NCBI GenBank assembly: GCA_050257395.1
Contig: JBLMWU010000147.1
Location: 1 to 64,000, forward strand
DNA: 64,000 nucleotides
Direction: 5' to 3'
Source of the DNA: JAIRTY01 sp050257395
Lineage (GTDB): Bacteria; Actinomycetota; Actinomycetes; Streptosporangiales; Streptosporangiaceae
How positions within the stretch are numbered: the first letter of the stretch is position 1; every line of letters begins with the position of its first letter. The notes beneath the pieces are model-generated. The model searched no databases. It was not told where the DNA came from and saw only the letters and a program-made list of their open reading frames with translations. Both the position numbers and the translations under genes were made by a program. Shown one piece after another: positions 26,580-33,994 of this stretch.

Positions 26580-26608
26580 AGGCTAAGCAGCGTGCCGGGC
26601 CCTGTCCA
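26580..26608 (-). promoter_or_regulatory. Promoter of the Rieske gene
   Basis: On the minus strand TGGACA (26608-26603), 17-base spacer, TAGCCT (26585-26580); the ATG at 26572 follows 7 bases later and there is no ribosome-binding site, so translation is probably leaderless. Confidence 0.6.
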
Positions 26609-26787
26609 GGGGCAAGACGGGCCGGGGCCGGCCGCCGGGCACGGGGGTGGCTGCCGGAACGCATCATGATCCCCTACCATTGCGCCACCAATCGGGCCAT
26701 TCGGCCCCGGCGGTTACCCGCAGCCGGGAGCGACGCTGGCAGCAGCGGCGTCACCAGGCGCCGAGCCCCGTTCCCGTGGGGGACCAG

Positions 26788-27606
26788 ATGAGCCTCACCC
26801 TCCGCCGCACCGCCGCCGCCCGCGGCTCCTTCGCCCGCCGCATCCCCGGCCGCGCCGCCGCTGCCGCCACGGCGTGCCTGCTGCTCGCCGCCTGCGGCAG
26901 CGCGGGCGGGCCCGCCTCCCCGGCCACGTCCGCCGCGGCCCCGCCCGCAAGTTCCGCCCCGCCCGGAAGCGCCGCCCCGGCGCCGAGCACCCAGGCGCCC
27001 GCCCCGTTCGCCTACCAGCCGCTGTTCCCGTTCGCCAGCCTGACGCAAGCGCGGGCATGGCAGGCCTCGTTCGAATCGGGCGGGCACCAGCCCTGGCATC
27101 TCAGCGCCGAGCAGACGGCGCTGGCATTCACCCAGTTCCTCGGCTTCACCGAGGTCAGCAGGGTCGCCGGCCGTACCGGCAGCAACACCGACGCGCACAT
27201 CGCGGTCGGGATCACCCTGCCGAACGGGAAGGTCAGCACGGCCGCCATCGTCCACCTCGTGCGCTACGGCACCGGCGCGGACGCGCCGTGGGAGGTGGTG
27301 GGCACTGACGACACCACGCTGACCCTGGACAGGCCGGCCTACGGCGCCACCGCGGCCTCCCCGGTCACCATCGGCGGCACCATCACCGGGGTGGACGAGA
27401 ACCTGCGGGCCGAGGTGCGCAGCCTCGGCGCGGCCGCCCCGGTGGGCAGCTACTGCTGCCAGCCGGCCGGCGGCCAGCACTCCGCCTGGTCGTTCCCGGT
27501 GTCCTTCCATGCCCCGCCGGGCACCGTGGTCATCATCGTGGTGCACACCGGCGGCCACGTGGCATCGGTGGAACGATTCGCCGTTACCGGCGTTCGGGTG
27601 CGTTAA
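26788..27606 (+). CDS. Secreted lipoprotein of unknown function
   Basis: Predicted lipoprotein, 272 aa from the ATG at 26788. A basic N-terminus and a hydrophobic stretch lead to the lipobox LLAAC at about residue 34. A Pro/Ala/Ser-rich linker of about 45 residues precedes a globular domain (about 80-272) that is beta-rich and has a CC pair in SYCCQPAGGQ. I do not recognise the domain. It is anchored on the outside of the membrane and stands alone between the Rieske gene (divergent) and a YCII-type gene. Confidence 0.75.
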   Translation: MSLTLRRTAAARGSFARRIPGRAAAAATACLLLAACGSAGGPASPATSAAAPPASSAPPGSAAPAPSTQAPAPFAYQPLFPFASLTQARAWQASFESGGHQPWHLSAEQTALAFTQFLGFTEVSRVAGRTGSNTDAHIAVGITLPNGKVSTAAIVHLVRYGTGADAPWEVVGTDDTTLTLDRPAYGATAASPVTIGGTITGVDENLRAEVRSLGAAAPVGSYCCQPAGGQHSAWSFPVSFHAPPGTVVIIVVHTGGHVASVERFAVTGVRVR

Positions 27607-27750
27607 GTGACATAAATGACCGCCGAGACGGCAGAATACGTGCAAGCTAACGGGGGGCAGCCGGGAGGTTGTCCCCGCTCGTTTGGCACCGGCATTCGGC
27701 TCCGAGAACCAACCCGCCCCCGCCGCGTGTCCGCCACAGGAGGCTGGCAA

Positions 27751-28020
27751 GTGAAATACGTGCTGCTCTACGAGTCCGTCAAGGACGCCGGGGCGAAGGA
27801 ACCTGAGCACCTGCACGCGCATGAGACGCGGGTGAAGGAGTTCCATTCCCGCGGCTCGCTGGTCATGACCGGCTCGTTCACCAACGCGGAGGACGGGTCC
27901 ATGAGCGTCTTCACCTCCCGGGAAGCGGCCGAGGACTTTATCCGCAGCGATCCTTTCGTGGTGAACGGGATCATCCAGAGCTGGCACATCACCGAGTGGG
28001 ACGAACTCCTCGGCAACTGA
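27751..28020 (+). CDS. YCII-related domain protein
   Basis: Small ferredoxin-fold protein, 89 aa, of the YciI family. It begins KYVLLYES, has the conserved histidine pair HLHAHETRVKEFHSRG and the acidic SDPFVVNG segment near the C-terminus. The GTG at 27751 follows AGGAGG by 8 bases, a strong site. YciI-like proteins may be small hydrolases or dehalogenase-like enzymes. The next gene starts inside its 3' end. Confidence 0.87.
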   Translation: MKYVLLYESVKDAGAKEPEHLHAHETRVKEFHSRGSLVMTGSFTNAEDGSMSVFTSREAAEDFIRSDPFVVNGIIQSWHITEWDELLGN

Positions 28021-28502
28021 GGCCGGCCCTGGCGGCCGCCGTCCGCACGGCCGCCGTGCTCGCGGCCCTCGTGATCGGCGGGTGCACGCCCGCAGCCAGG
28101 CCGGCCCCTGCCCCGCCGCCGGCCGACCCGCCCACCGTGGCCGCGCTGCTGCGGGTGGCCGCCTCGTTCAACAACGCCTACGACAACGGCGACTTCGGGG
28201 CTGCCTACGACCGCTGGGACGCCCGCAGCCAGGCGCTCATCTCCCGGGCTGAATACATCCGGCGGCACCGGCTGTGCGCACCCGCCAGCCACGAGAAAGC
28301 CGCCGTCACCGGCGCGGTGCGCGGGCCCGCGGGCGGGTGGCTGGTCTCCTACCAGCTCGGCGGGGCGCGGCTGACCGACACCTGGTACTACGTCCGCCGC
28401 CGCTGGGTGTTCGACATCGTGCGCAGCAACCCGGACGCGGCCCGGCTGTACGCGCTGCCGTTCCGCCGGTACGCGGCCGCGACCGGCTGCACAGCCCACT
28501 GA
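27996..28502 (+). CDS. Small lipoprotein with NTF2-like domain
   Basis: Predicted lipoprotein, 168 aa, GTG start at 27996 within the YCII gene (25-base overlap). Hydrophobic segment at about 12-28 and lipobox VIGGC at about residue 30, then a Pro/Ala linker and a domain starting VAALLRVAASFNNAYDNGDFGAAYDRWDARSQ, which has the look of an NTF2/SnoaL-type fold. Three cysteines remain. No specific function can be given. Confidence 0.7.
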   Translation: MGRTPRQLRPALAAAVRTAAVLAALVIGGCTPAARPAPAPPPADPPTVAALLRVAASFNNAYDNGDFGAAYDRWDARSQALISRAEYIRRHRLCAPASHEKAAVTGAVRGPAGGWLVSYQLGGARLTDTWYYVRRRWVFDIVRSNPDAARLYALPFRRYAAATGCTAH

Positions 28503-28555
28503 CGGGCCGCGGACGGCGGCCCGCTGACGGCAGCCGGCCCGGCCGCCGGAGAAAG

Positions 28556-28561
28556 TAGCCT
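28556..28561 (+). promoter_or_regulatory. -10 box before a leaderless SRPBCC gene
   Basis: TAGCCT lies 7 bases upstream of the ATG at 28569, suggesting a leaderless transcript. Confidence 0.4.
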
Positions 28562-28568
28562 GGGGGTC

Positions 28569-29006
28569 ATGCCGACCCCCTTCGACATCACCGCGCGGGT
28601 GACGGTCGCCGCCGAGCCCGCCCGGGTCTGGCAGGCGGCGGTGGACTGGCCCGGCCAGCACCGGTGGATCCTGGCCACCCGGGTGGCGGGCGGGCACGGC
28701 GTCGGAGCGCAGGTGACCGGGCGGACCGGCATCGGCCCGGCCGGCTTCACCGACCAGATGGTGATCACCGAGTGGGACCCGCCGCGCCGCTGTGTGCTCC
28801 GCCACACCGGCCGCCTGGTCCGCGGCCTCGGCGAGTTCGAGGTGGCCCCGCTCGGCGCCGCCAGCGAGTTCCGGTGGGCCGAGTACCTGCAGCTGCCGCT
28901 GCCCGCTCCCGCGGGCCGGGTGGTCGCGGTGGTGCTGCGGCCGCTGGCACAGTGGGGGCTGAACCTGTCGCTGCGGCGGTTCGCCCGGCTGCTCGCGCCG
29001 TCCTGA
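28569..29006 (+). CDS. SRPBCC (START-like) family protein
   Basis: Single-domain protein, 145 aa, of the polyketide-cyclase/START-like lipid-binding fold. It opens with FDITARVTVAAEPARVWQAAVDWPGQHRW and has the central motif VITEWDPPRRCVLRHTG, both typical of the family. A long amphipathic C-terminal helix follows. It lies 40 bases before the S9 peptidase gene, perhaps co-transcribed. The ligand is unknown. Confidence 0.83.
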   Translation: MPTPFDITARVTVAAEPARVWQAAVDWPGQHRWILATRVAGGHGVGAQVTGRTGIGPAGFTDQMVITEWDPPRRCVLRHTGRLVRGLGEFEVAPLGAASEFRWAEYLQLPLPAPAGRVVAVVLRPLAQWGLNLSLRRFARLLAPS

Positions 29007-29046
29007 CCGGGCCCGCCCGGCCCGCCAACCCCCGGAAGGAACCCCT

Positions 29047-31473
29047 GTGCCCTACGCGACCCCCGGCAGCGACATCGTCGCGATCATCGACGCCCCGCCG
29101 ACCCCGCTGGCCTACCTGGCCCCGGGCGGGCGGCACGCGGCGCTGCTGCACTTCGGGTCCCACCCGCCGGTCGCGCTGCTGGCCCGGCCCTACCTGGCGC
29201 TGGCCGGGCTGCGGCTCGATCCGGAGCTGCGGTGCCGCCGGCGGCTCCGGCAGGCCACCGGGCTGTCGCTGATCGAGGTCGCCGACGGCAGCCGGCGGGA
29301 GCTGGCACTGCCGCCCGGGGCCCAGCTCGGCCCGCCGGTGTGGGCGCCGGACGGGCGGCGGTTCGCGTTCACCGTGGACGAGCCGGACGGGCCGGGGGTG
29401 TGGGTCGCGGACGCGGAAGCGGGCACCGCGGCCCCGCTGACCGGGCTGCGGGTCAGCGACGTGCTCGGCGGCGAGCCGTCCGCGGACGGCGGGTGCGTCC
29501 GGTGGGCCCGGGACGGCCGCTCGCTGCTGGTGCTGGCGATGCCGCCGGAGCGGGTGCCGCTGCCGCCCGCCCCGATCGAGCCGCAGCTGGAGGAGACCTC
29601 CGGCAAGCGCTCCCAGCTCGCCACCTTCACCGACCTGCTGCGCACGGCCGCGGACGAGGACGCGTTCGAGATCCTGGCCACGACCGTCCCGGTCCGGGTG
29701 GACCTGGCCACCGGCGAGCGCACCCCGCTCGGGCCGCCCGGCCTCTACCACGCCCTGTCCGAGTCCCCGGACGGCGCGCACCTGCTGGTGCACCGGCTGC
29801 GGCGGCCGTTCTCGTTCCGGGTTCCCTGGTCCTGGTTCGCGCGGACGGCGGAGATCTGGACGGCGGCGGGCGAGCCGGAGCGGGTCGTCGCCGCCCTCGG
29901 GGTCAGCGACGAGGTGCCGCGCCAGGGCGTGCCCACCGGGCCGCGCCAGGTGTCGTGGGCCGAGCGGGAGCCCGCGACGGTGACCTGGATCGAGGCGCTC
30001 GACGGCGGCGACCCGGTGCAGCCCGCCGAGTTCCGCGACCGGGTGCTGCGGCTGGACGCGCCGTTCACCGGCGCCCCGCAGGCGGTGTTCGACGTGCAGC
30101 ACCGCTGCCTGGGCTGGTACGACCTGAACGAGCCGGGCCGGGTGCTGCTGGTCGAGCACGACCGGGACCGGCGGTGGATGACCACCCGGCTGCGGGACCT
30201 GTCCGACCCGGCCGCTGACCGGGTCGTCTTCGACCTGTCCGTGGATGACGCCTACGGCGACCCGGGCAGCCCGATGATGACCACCAACGCCGACGGCACC
30301 CGGACCGTGCTGCAGGACGGGCAGGTCATCTACTTGCGCGGCGACGGCGCCAGCCCGGAGGGGGACCGCCCGTTCCTGGACCGGCTGGACCTGGCCACCC
30401 TGGAGCCGGCCCGGCTGTTCCACAGCCCGGCTGACCGGGTGGACTGGGTGCTGGGCTTCGCCCGCGGCAGCCGCACCGAGGCGCTGCTCTGGCACGAGAG
30501 CGCCAGCGAGCCGCCCAACCTCGCCCTGGCCAGCTTCGGCGACCCCGGCTACCGGTGGCGGACGGACTGGCCCGACCCGCACCCGCAGCTGTCCGGCATG
30601 GCGAAGCAGCTGATCACCTGCGACCGCGGGGACGGGGTGCAGCTGTCCGGGATGCTGCACCTGCCGCCCGGCTACGACCCGGCGGCCGGCCCGCGGCTGC
30701 CGCTGCTGATCTGGGCCTACCCGCTCGACTACGGCAGCGCGGCGACGGCCGGGCAGATCCGCGGCACCGTCCAGTCGTTCACCCGGCTGACCGCGCTGGA
30801 CCCGGTGTTCTTCGTGCTACGCGGGTATGCGGTGCTGGCCGACGCCACCATGCCGGTGATCGGCGACCCCGAGACCATGAACGACACCTACCTGGAGCAG
30901 ATCACCGCGGCCGCCCGGGCCCACGTGCGGACCCTGGACGAGCTGGGCATCATCGACCCGGCCCGGGTGGCGGTGGGCGGGCACAGCTACGGCGGGTTCA
31001 TGACCGCCAACCTGGCCGCGCACACCGACCTGTTCGCGGCCGGGATCGCCCGCAGCGGCGCCTACAACCGGTCCCTCACCCCGTTCGGCTTCCAGACCGA
31101 GCGGCGCAGCTTCTGGGAGGCGCCGGCGGTCTACGACCGGGTCTCCCCGTTCCGGTACGCGGACAAGATCACCACGCCGCTGCTGCTCATCCACGGCGCG
31201 AAGGACAGCAACTCGGGCACCTACCCGATCCAGTCGGAACGGCTGTTCGACGCCATCCGGGGCAACGGCGGCACCGCCCGGCTGGTGGTGCTGCCGCACG
31301 AGAACCACGGCTATCTCGCCCGCGAGTCGGTCCTGCACGTGCTGGCCGAGCAGTTCGCCTGGCTGGACCGGTGGCTCGGCGGTCAGGAGCCGGCGCCGCG
31401 CTCGGAGTCCGAGCCGAACCGCAGGAAGGCGATGAGTGCGGCGATCACCAGCGCCACCGCGACCCCGAGGTAG
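29047..31473 (+). CDS. Prolyl-oligopeptidase-family (S9) peptidase
   Basis: Serine peptidase, 808 aa. An N-terminal beta-propeller region (about 1-540) contains blade-like segments such as VWAPDGRRFAFTVDEPDG. The C-terminal alpha/beta-hydrolase domain has the nucleophile motif GHSYGG (about 650), the aspartate in HGAKDSNSG (about 720) and the histidine in HENHGYLARE (about 755). GTG start with GGAAGG nearby. No signal peptide, so probably cytoplasmic or exported by another route. The catalytic domain ends at WLDRWLGG; about 30 further residues overlap the 3' end of the convergent membrane-protein gene by 91 bases. Confidence 0.9.
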   Translation: MPYATPGSDIVAIIDAPPTPLAYLAPGGRHAALLHFGSHPPVALLARPYLALAGLRLDPELRCRRRLRQATGLSLIEVADGSRRELALPPGAQLGPPVWAPDGRRFAFTVDEPDGPGVWVADAEAGTAAPLTGLRVSDVLGGEPSADGGCVRWARDGRSLLVLAMPPERVPLPPAPIEPQLEETSGKRSQLATFTDLLRTAADEDAFEILATTVPVRVDLATGERTPLGPPGLYHALSESPDGAHLLVHRLRRPFSFRVPWSWFARTAEIWTAAGEPERVVAALGVSDEVPRQGVPTGPRQVSWAEREPATVTWIEALDGGDPVQPAEFRDRVLRLDAPFTGAPQAVFDVQHRCLGWYDLNEPGRVLLVEHDRDRRWMTTRLRDLSDPAADRVVFDLSVDDAYGDPGSPMMTTNADGTRTVLQDGQVIYLRGDGASPEGDRPFLDRLDLATLEPARLFHSPADRVDWVLGFARGSRTEALLWHESASEPPNLALASFGDPGYRWRTDWPDPHPQLSGMAKQLITCDRGDGVQLSGMLHLPPGYDPAAGPRLPLLIWAYPLDYGSAATAGQIRGTVQSFTRLTALDPVFFVLRGYAVLADATMPVIGDPETMNDTYLEQITAAARAHVRTLDELGIIDPARVAVGGHSYGGFMTANLAAHTDLFAAGIARSGAYNRSLTPFGFQTERRSFWEAPAVYDRVSPFRYADKITTPLLLIHGAKDSNSGTYPIQSERLFDAIRGNGGTARLVVLPHENHGYLARESVLHVLAEQFAWLDRWLGGQEPAPRSESEPNRRKAMSAAITSATATPR

Positions 31474-31928
31474 AGGATCGCCACCGAGAGGTTGTGCGCG
31501 AGCACCTGGTCGACGAAGGTGACGGCGGCGACCAGGACCAGCATGGACGCCACCCGGGCCTTGAGGTCGTTCAGATCGCGCATCTCCAGCCAGGCCGGGA
31601 GCTTGCCCCGGCTGGGCCCATCGCCGATCTTGCTGATGAACAACTCGTAGAATCCGAACGCGGCGATGATGAGGGTCGCGCCGATGAGGAACAGGTCGAT
31701 CTCGACCACGAACACCGACAGCTTGTGACCCACCGGCGTCGGGTGCTCGAACAGGGGCGGCATCGACACGAAGAACACCACCGCGGCGTAGGCGAAGATG
31801 CCCGCGGCCGCCAGCACCAGGACGACCACCGGAACGAGGACCAGCAGCCGTGCCAGCGCCAGGAAGCCCTCGAAGCCGTCCTCCAGCCGCGCCAGCAGGC
31901 CGCGGCGCGGCGCGGGGGCCTCAGGCAC
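31383..31928 (-). CDS. YqhA/UPF0114-family membrane protein
   Basis: Membrane protein of 181 aa. The family features are visible: a first helix (VLVPVVVLVLAAAGIFAYA), the segment FVVEIDLFLIGATLIIAAFGFYELFISKI and a C-terminal pair of helices (about 125-170). GTG start at 31928. Its start is 19 bases from the divergent GDT1-type gene, so the two share a very short promoter region. Function of the family is unknown. Confidence 0.88.
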   Translation of the reverse strand: MPEAPAPRRGLLARLEDGFEGFLALARLLVLVPVVVLVLAAAGIFAYAAVVFFVSMPPLFEHPTPVGHKLSVFVVEIDLFLIGATLIIAAFGFYELFISKIGDGPSRGKLPAWLEMRDLNDLKARVASMLVLVAAVTFVDQVLAHNLSVAILYLGVAVALVIAALIAFLRFGSDSERGAGS

Positions 31929-31947
31929 GGCTCACCGGAGCCCGCTG

Positions 31948-32538
31948 GTGAATCTGGCCATATCGGCGGCTGTCTTCCCGGTCATCTTCCTGGGCGAGTT
32001 GCCTGACAAGACAATGATCGCATCCGTGGCCCTGTCCACCCGGGGCCGCCCGAGCTCCGTCTGGCTCGGCGCCGCCGCCGCGTTCATGGTGCACGTGGTC
32101 ATCGCCACCACGATCGGGGTGCTGGCCTTCCAGCTGCTGCCACACCGGGTGCTGGCGCTGGCGGTCGCCGTGATGTTCCTGGCCGGTGCGGTGCTGGCGG
32201 GCCGGGAGGCGCTCAGCGGCCCGCAGGAGGACGCGGCCGGGGAGCCGCCCGCGGCGCGGGCCCGGCACTGGCGGCCGGCCGCGACCGCGTTCGCCATCAT
32301 CTTCCTGGCCGAGTGGGGTGACCTGACCCAGCTGCTCACGGCCAACCTGGCGGCCCACTACCACTCGGCGCTGTCCGTCGGCATCGGCTCGCTGCTCGCG
32401 CTGTGGACGGTCGCCGCCCTGGCCGTGCTGGGCGGCCGGGGCCTGCTGCGGGTCGTCAACCTGACCGTGCTGCGGGCGGGCATGGCGATCCTGCTCACCG
32501 GACTGGCCTGCTGGTCGGCCTGGACCGCGTTCGCCTGA
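31948..32538 (+). CDS. TMEM165/GDT1-family cation transporter
   Basis: Membrane transporter, 196 aa, six predicted helices. The two family motifs are FLGELPDKTMIASVAL (about 18) and FLAEWGDLTQLLTANL (about 125); E-x-G-D-K/R-T/S is the consensus, here ELPDKT and EWGDLT, so both vary slightly. Members move Mn2+, Ca2+ or H+ across membranes. GTG at 31948 preceded by CCGGAG; an upstream extension in the same frame is proline/serine rich and overlaps the divergent gene, so it is not used. Confidence 0.87.
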   Translation: MNLAISAAVFPVIFLGELPDKTMIASVALSTRGRPSSVWLGAAAAFMVHVVIATTIGVLAFQLLPHRVLALAVAVMFLAGAVLAGREALSGPQEDAAGEPPAARARHWRPAATAFAIIFLAEWGDLTQLLTANLAAHYHSALSVGIGSLLALWTVAALAVLGGRGLLRVVNLTVLRAGMAILLTGLACWSAWTAFA

Positions 32539-32625
32539 CGCCCGCCCAGCCGGTCAGGGGCCTTACCCTGAGTTGTCGCGAACGCCAAGCCCGGACGGGC
32601 CCAGACAGAGGAGGGGCAGGAGCAC

Positions 32626-32967
32626 GTGAAGGGCCGCCAGCCGAACCCGCTCGGCGAGTCGCTCACCGGCCGCCAGAAGCGGATCTTCGCCGTGGTGGGC
32701 GTCATCGTCCTCACCGTGGTGGCCGGCGTCGGCATCTGGTCGGCCAGCGACTCGGGCAGCTACGGGCGCTCCGGCCACGGCTGTGTCAACGTGACCATGC
32801 CGAGCACCACCGGCGGCGGGCTCATGCACGGCTGCGGCGCCACCGCCCAGGCCATGTGCCGCCGCGCGGCCATCCACCACGACCAGCTCGCCGCGCTCAC
32901 CCGCGCGCAGTGCCGCCTGGCCGGACTGCTGCCGGCTGCCGCGGCCACCCCGTCAGCCAGCAGCTGA
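32626..32967 (+). CDS. Small single-pass membrane protein
   Basis: Hypothetical protein of 113 aa, GTG start at 32626 with GAGGGGCAGG upstream. A basic N-terminus (LTGRQKR) precedes one membrane helix (IFAVVGVIVLTVVAGVGIW, about 20-38). The external part has four cysteines (GHGCVNVTM, MHGCGATAQAMC, AQCRLAG) that could form disulfides. Homologues may exist as unnamed actinobacterial proteins; I cannot assign a function. Confidence 0.65.
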   Translation: MKGRQPNPLGESLTGRQKRIFAVVGVIVLTVVAGVGIWSASDSGSYGRSGHGCVNVTMPSTTGGGLMHGCGATAQAMCRRAAIHHDQLAALTRAQCRLAGLLPAAAATPSASS

Positions 32968-33092
32968 ACCACCACGGGTCCCCCCTGTAACACCAGCAGC
33001 ACGCCGCACGTTTTGCACCTGTCATACGCTTTGCCCGGCTTTCAGCCTGCGGCTCAGCAACAGCCCCATGACCGCCTGGCCCTTCCCCGCAA

Positions 33093-33130
33093 GCCCCTGG
33101 GGGCGCATCCCCGCCTGCGCCCCCAGGGGC
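33093..33130. terminator. Strong GC hairpin after the small membrane-protein gene
   Basis: GCCCCTGGGGGCGC (33093-33106) pairs perfectly with 33117-33130 around a 10-base loop. No U-run follows on either strand. It may end transcription of the rightward gene at 32967. Confidence 0.45.
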
Positions 33131-33169
33131 CCACTTCGGCAGCAATCCGCACCCTCGCGCGGCAGCCTG

Positions 33170-33197
33170 CCGGGGGGCTCCGGGGGTCTCCCCCCGG
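33170..33197. terminator. GC hairpin between the tmRNA and the upstream gene
   Basis: CCGGGGGG (33170-33177) pairs with CCCCCCGG (33190-33197) around a 12-base loop; possible back-up terminator. Confidence 0.3.
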
Positions 33198-33210
33198 GCC
33201 AGCACAAAGC

Positions 33211-33244
33211 GAATGGCCCGTGTGCGTCAGCACACGGGCCATTC
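33211..33244 (-). terminator. tmRNA terminator
   Basis: GAATGGCCCGTGTGC (33211-33225) and its exact complement (33230-33244) form a 15-bp stem with a 4-base loop. It starts 8 bases past the tmRNA 3' end and is followed on the minus strand by GCTTTGTG. Confidence 0.75.
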
Positions 33245-33252
33245 CGTTCGCG

Positions 33253-33620
33253 TGGAGGTGGCGGGAATCGAACCCGCGTCCTTCGGTACATCACCAGGGC
33301 TTCTCCGGGCGCAGCCTGCTGTGCTTTTCTCAGCCCCGGCAGTCACGCAGGCAAGCTGCCGACGGGCTCAGTCGCTGTTTAGTGTCCCGCTCCTCCCCGC
33401 GACCGGGCGGAGCGGTGGATCCTCCTAGCTGATGCCAGACACCGGGCCGGAGGCGCTCCCGGGCTGACAGCCTCTAACTCGCGTCAGGCCGCGAGGGCGA
33501 GGCTAGTGCGCTTAACATTGGCACTTATTGTTTTGCGGTCACAGGATTAACGAGGTTATGTCCGCCGTCCTCGGCCCGCTTCCCCTGGATCAACCACCGA
33601 AGTCGAAGCCAGTCACCCCC
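33253..33620 (-). ncRNA. ssrA: Transfer-messenger RNA (tmRNA)
   Basis: tmRNA, about 368 nt, which rescues stalled ribosomes together with SmpB. The 5' end GGGGGTG (33620-33614) pairs with CACCTCC (33260-33254) to make the tRNA-like acceptor stem, and the T-arm GGTTCGATTCC lies just inside. The 5' segment GGCTTCGACTTCG is typical of tmRNA. The tag frame runs 33522-33484: resume codon GCC, tag ANVKRTSLALAA, then TGA. The terminal CCA is not encoded (ACG follows the stem), so it must be added after transcription. smpB lies 2.4 kb upstream on the same strand. Confidence 0.93.
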
Positions 33621-33640
33621 AGTAGTTACAGCCGCTATTG

Positions 33641-33669
33641 AGTTGTCCAACGAACCGTATCTTGGTCAA
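33641..33669 (-). promoter_or_regulatory. Putative tmRNA promoter
   Basis: On the minus strand TTGACC (33669-33664), 17-base spacer, ACAACT (33646-33641). The start would be near 33634, leaving a short leader for RNase P to remove. The -10 is weak, so this is tentative. Confidence 0.4.
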
Positions 33670-33730
33670 CGCCCAAGAGCCAACCGGGATTCCCGGCGGC
33701 TGCGCCGGATCCCGGGCTGAAGCGTGAGAT

Positions 33731-33774
33731 GCCCCCGTGGGCGCTGGCGGTGGCCGAAACGCGCCCACGGGGGC
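33731..33774. terminator. Long hairpin downstream of the PBP-like gene
   Basis: GCCCCCGTGGGCGC (33731-33744) pairs exactly with 33761-33774 around a 16-base loop. It lies where leftward transcripts from the smpB/PBP-like genes would need to stop before the tmRNA promoter. No U-run. Confidence 0.5.
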
Positions 33775-33805
33775 CGACCGGCAGGGTCGGGGCCGGTCTT
33801 AAAGC

Positions 33806-33832
33806 CCGGGCCTCCCCCGAGATGAGGCCCGG
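33806..33832. terminator. Second hairpin downstream of the PBP-like gene
   Basis: CCGGGCCTC (33806-33814) pairs with GAGGCCCGG (33824-33832), loop of 9 bases; on the minus strand GCTTTAAG follows. Probably part of a tandem terminator. Confidence 0.45.
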
Positions 33833-33994
33833 TTCTCATCACGACGACTGGGCCGCAACCCCCCAAGCGGCACCCAGTCACTAGGTAAGACGCCTGTGCG
33901 TAGCGGAGTGGTTGCTCTTAGTCATCAAAGAAAGGGTAATCTTCGCCCCTGGATACCGCCGGCCCGCCCGGCGTGTGCCGGCGCGGCCCACCGG

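Larger units (their letters stand above)
33621..33994. other. Non-coding gap with hairpins
   Basis: Between the tmRNA and the penicillin-binding-protein homologue. It holds the putative tmRNA promoter (33641-33669) and two GC hairpins (33731-33774 and 33806-33832). I see no gene: the short open frames lack start signals and coding bias. Confidence 0.6.

Noticed and set aside
33253..33620. tmRNA as the integration site of a genomic island
   Set aside because: tmRNA 3' ends are frequent targets, but no integrase and no duplicate of the 3' end was found nearby, and the flanking genes are core genes.
33890..33960. tRNA-like start (GTAGCGGAGTGGTT) after the tmRNA region
   Set aside because: No matching T-arm, anticodon arm or acceptor stem could be folded from the bases that follow.
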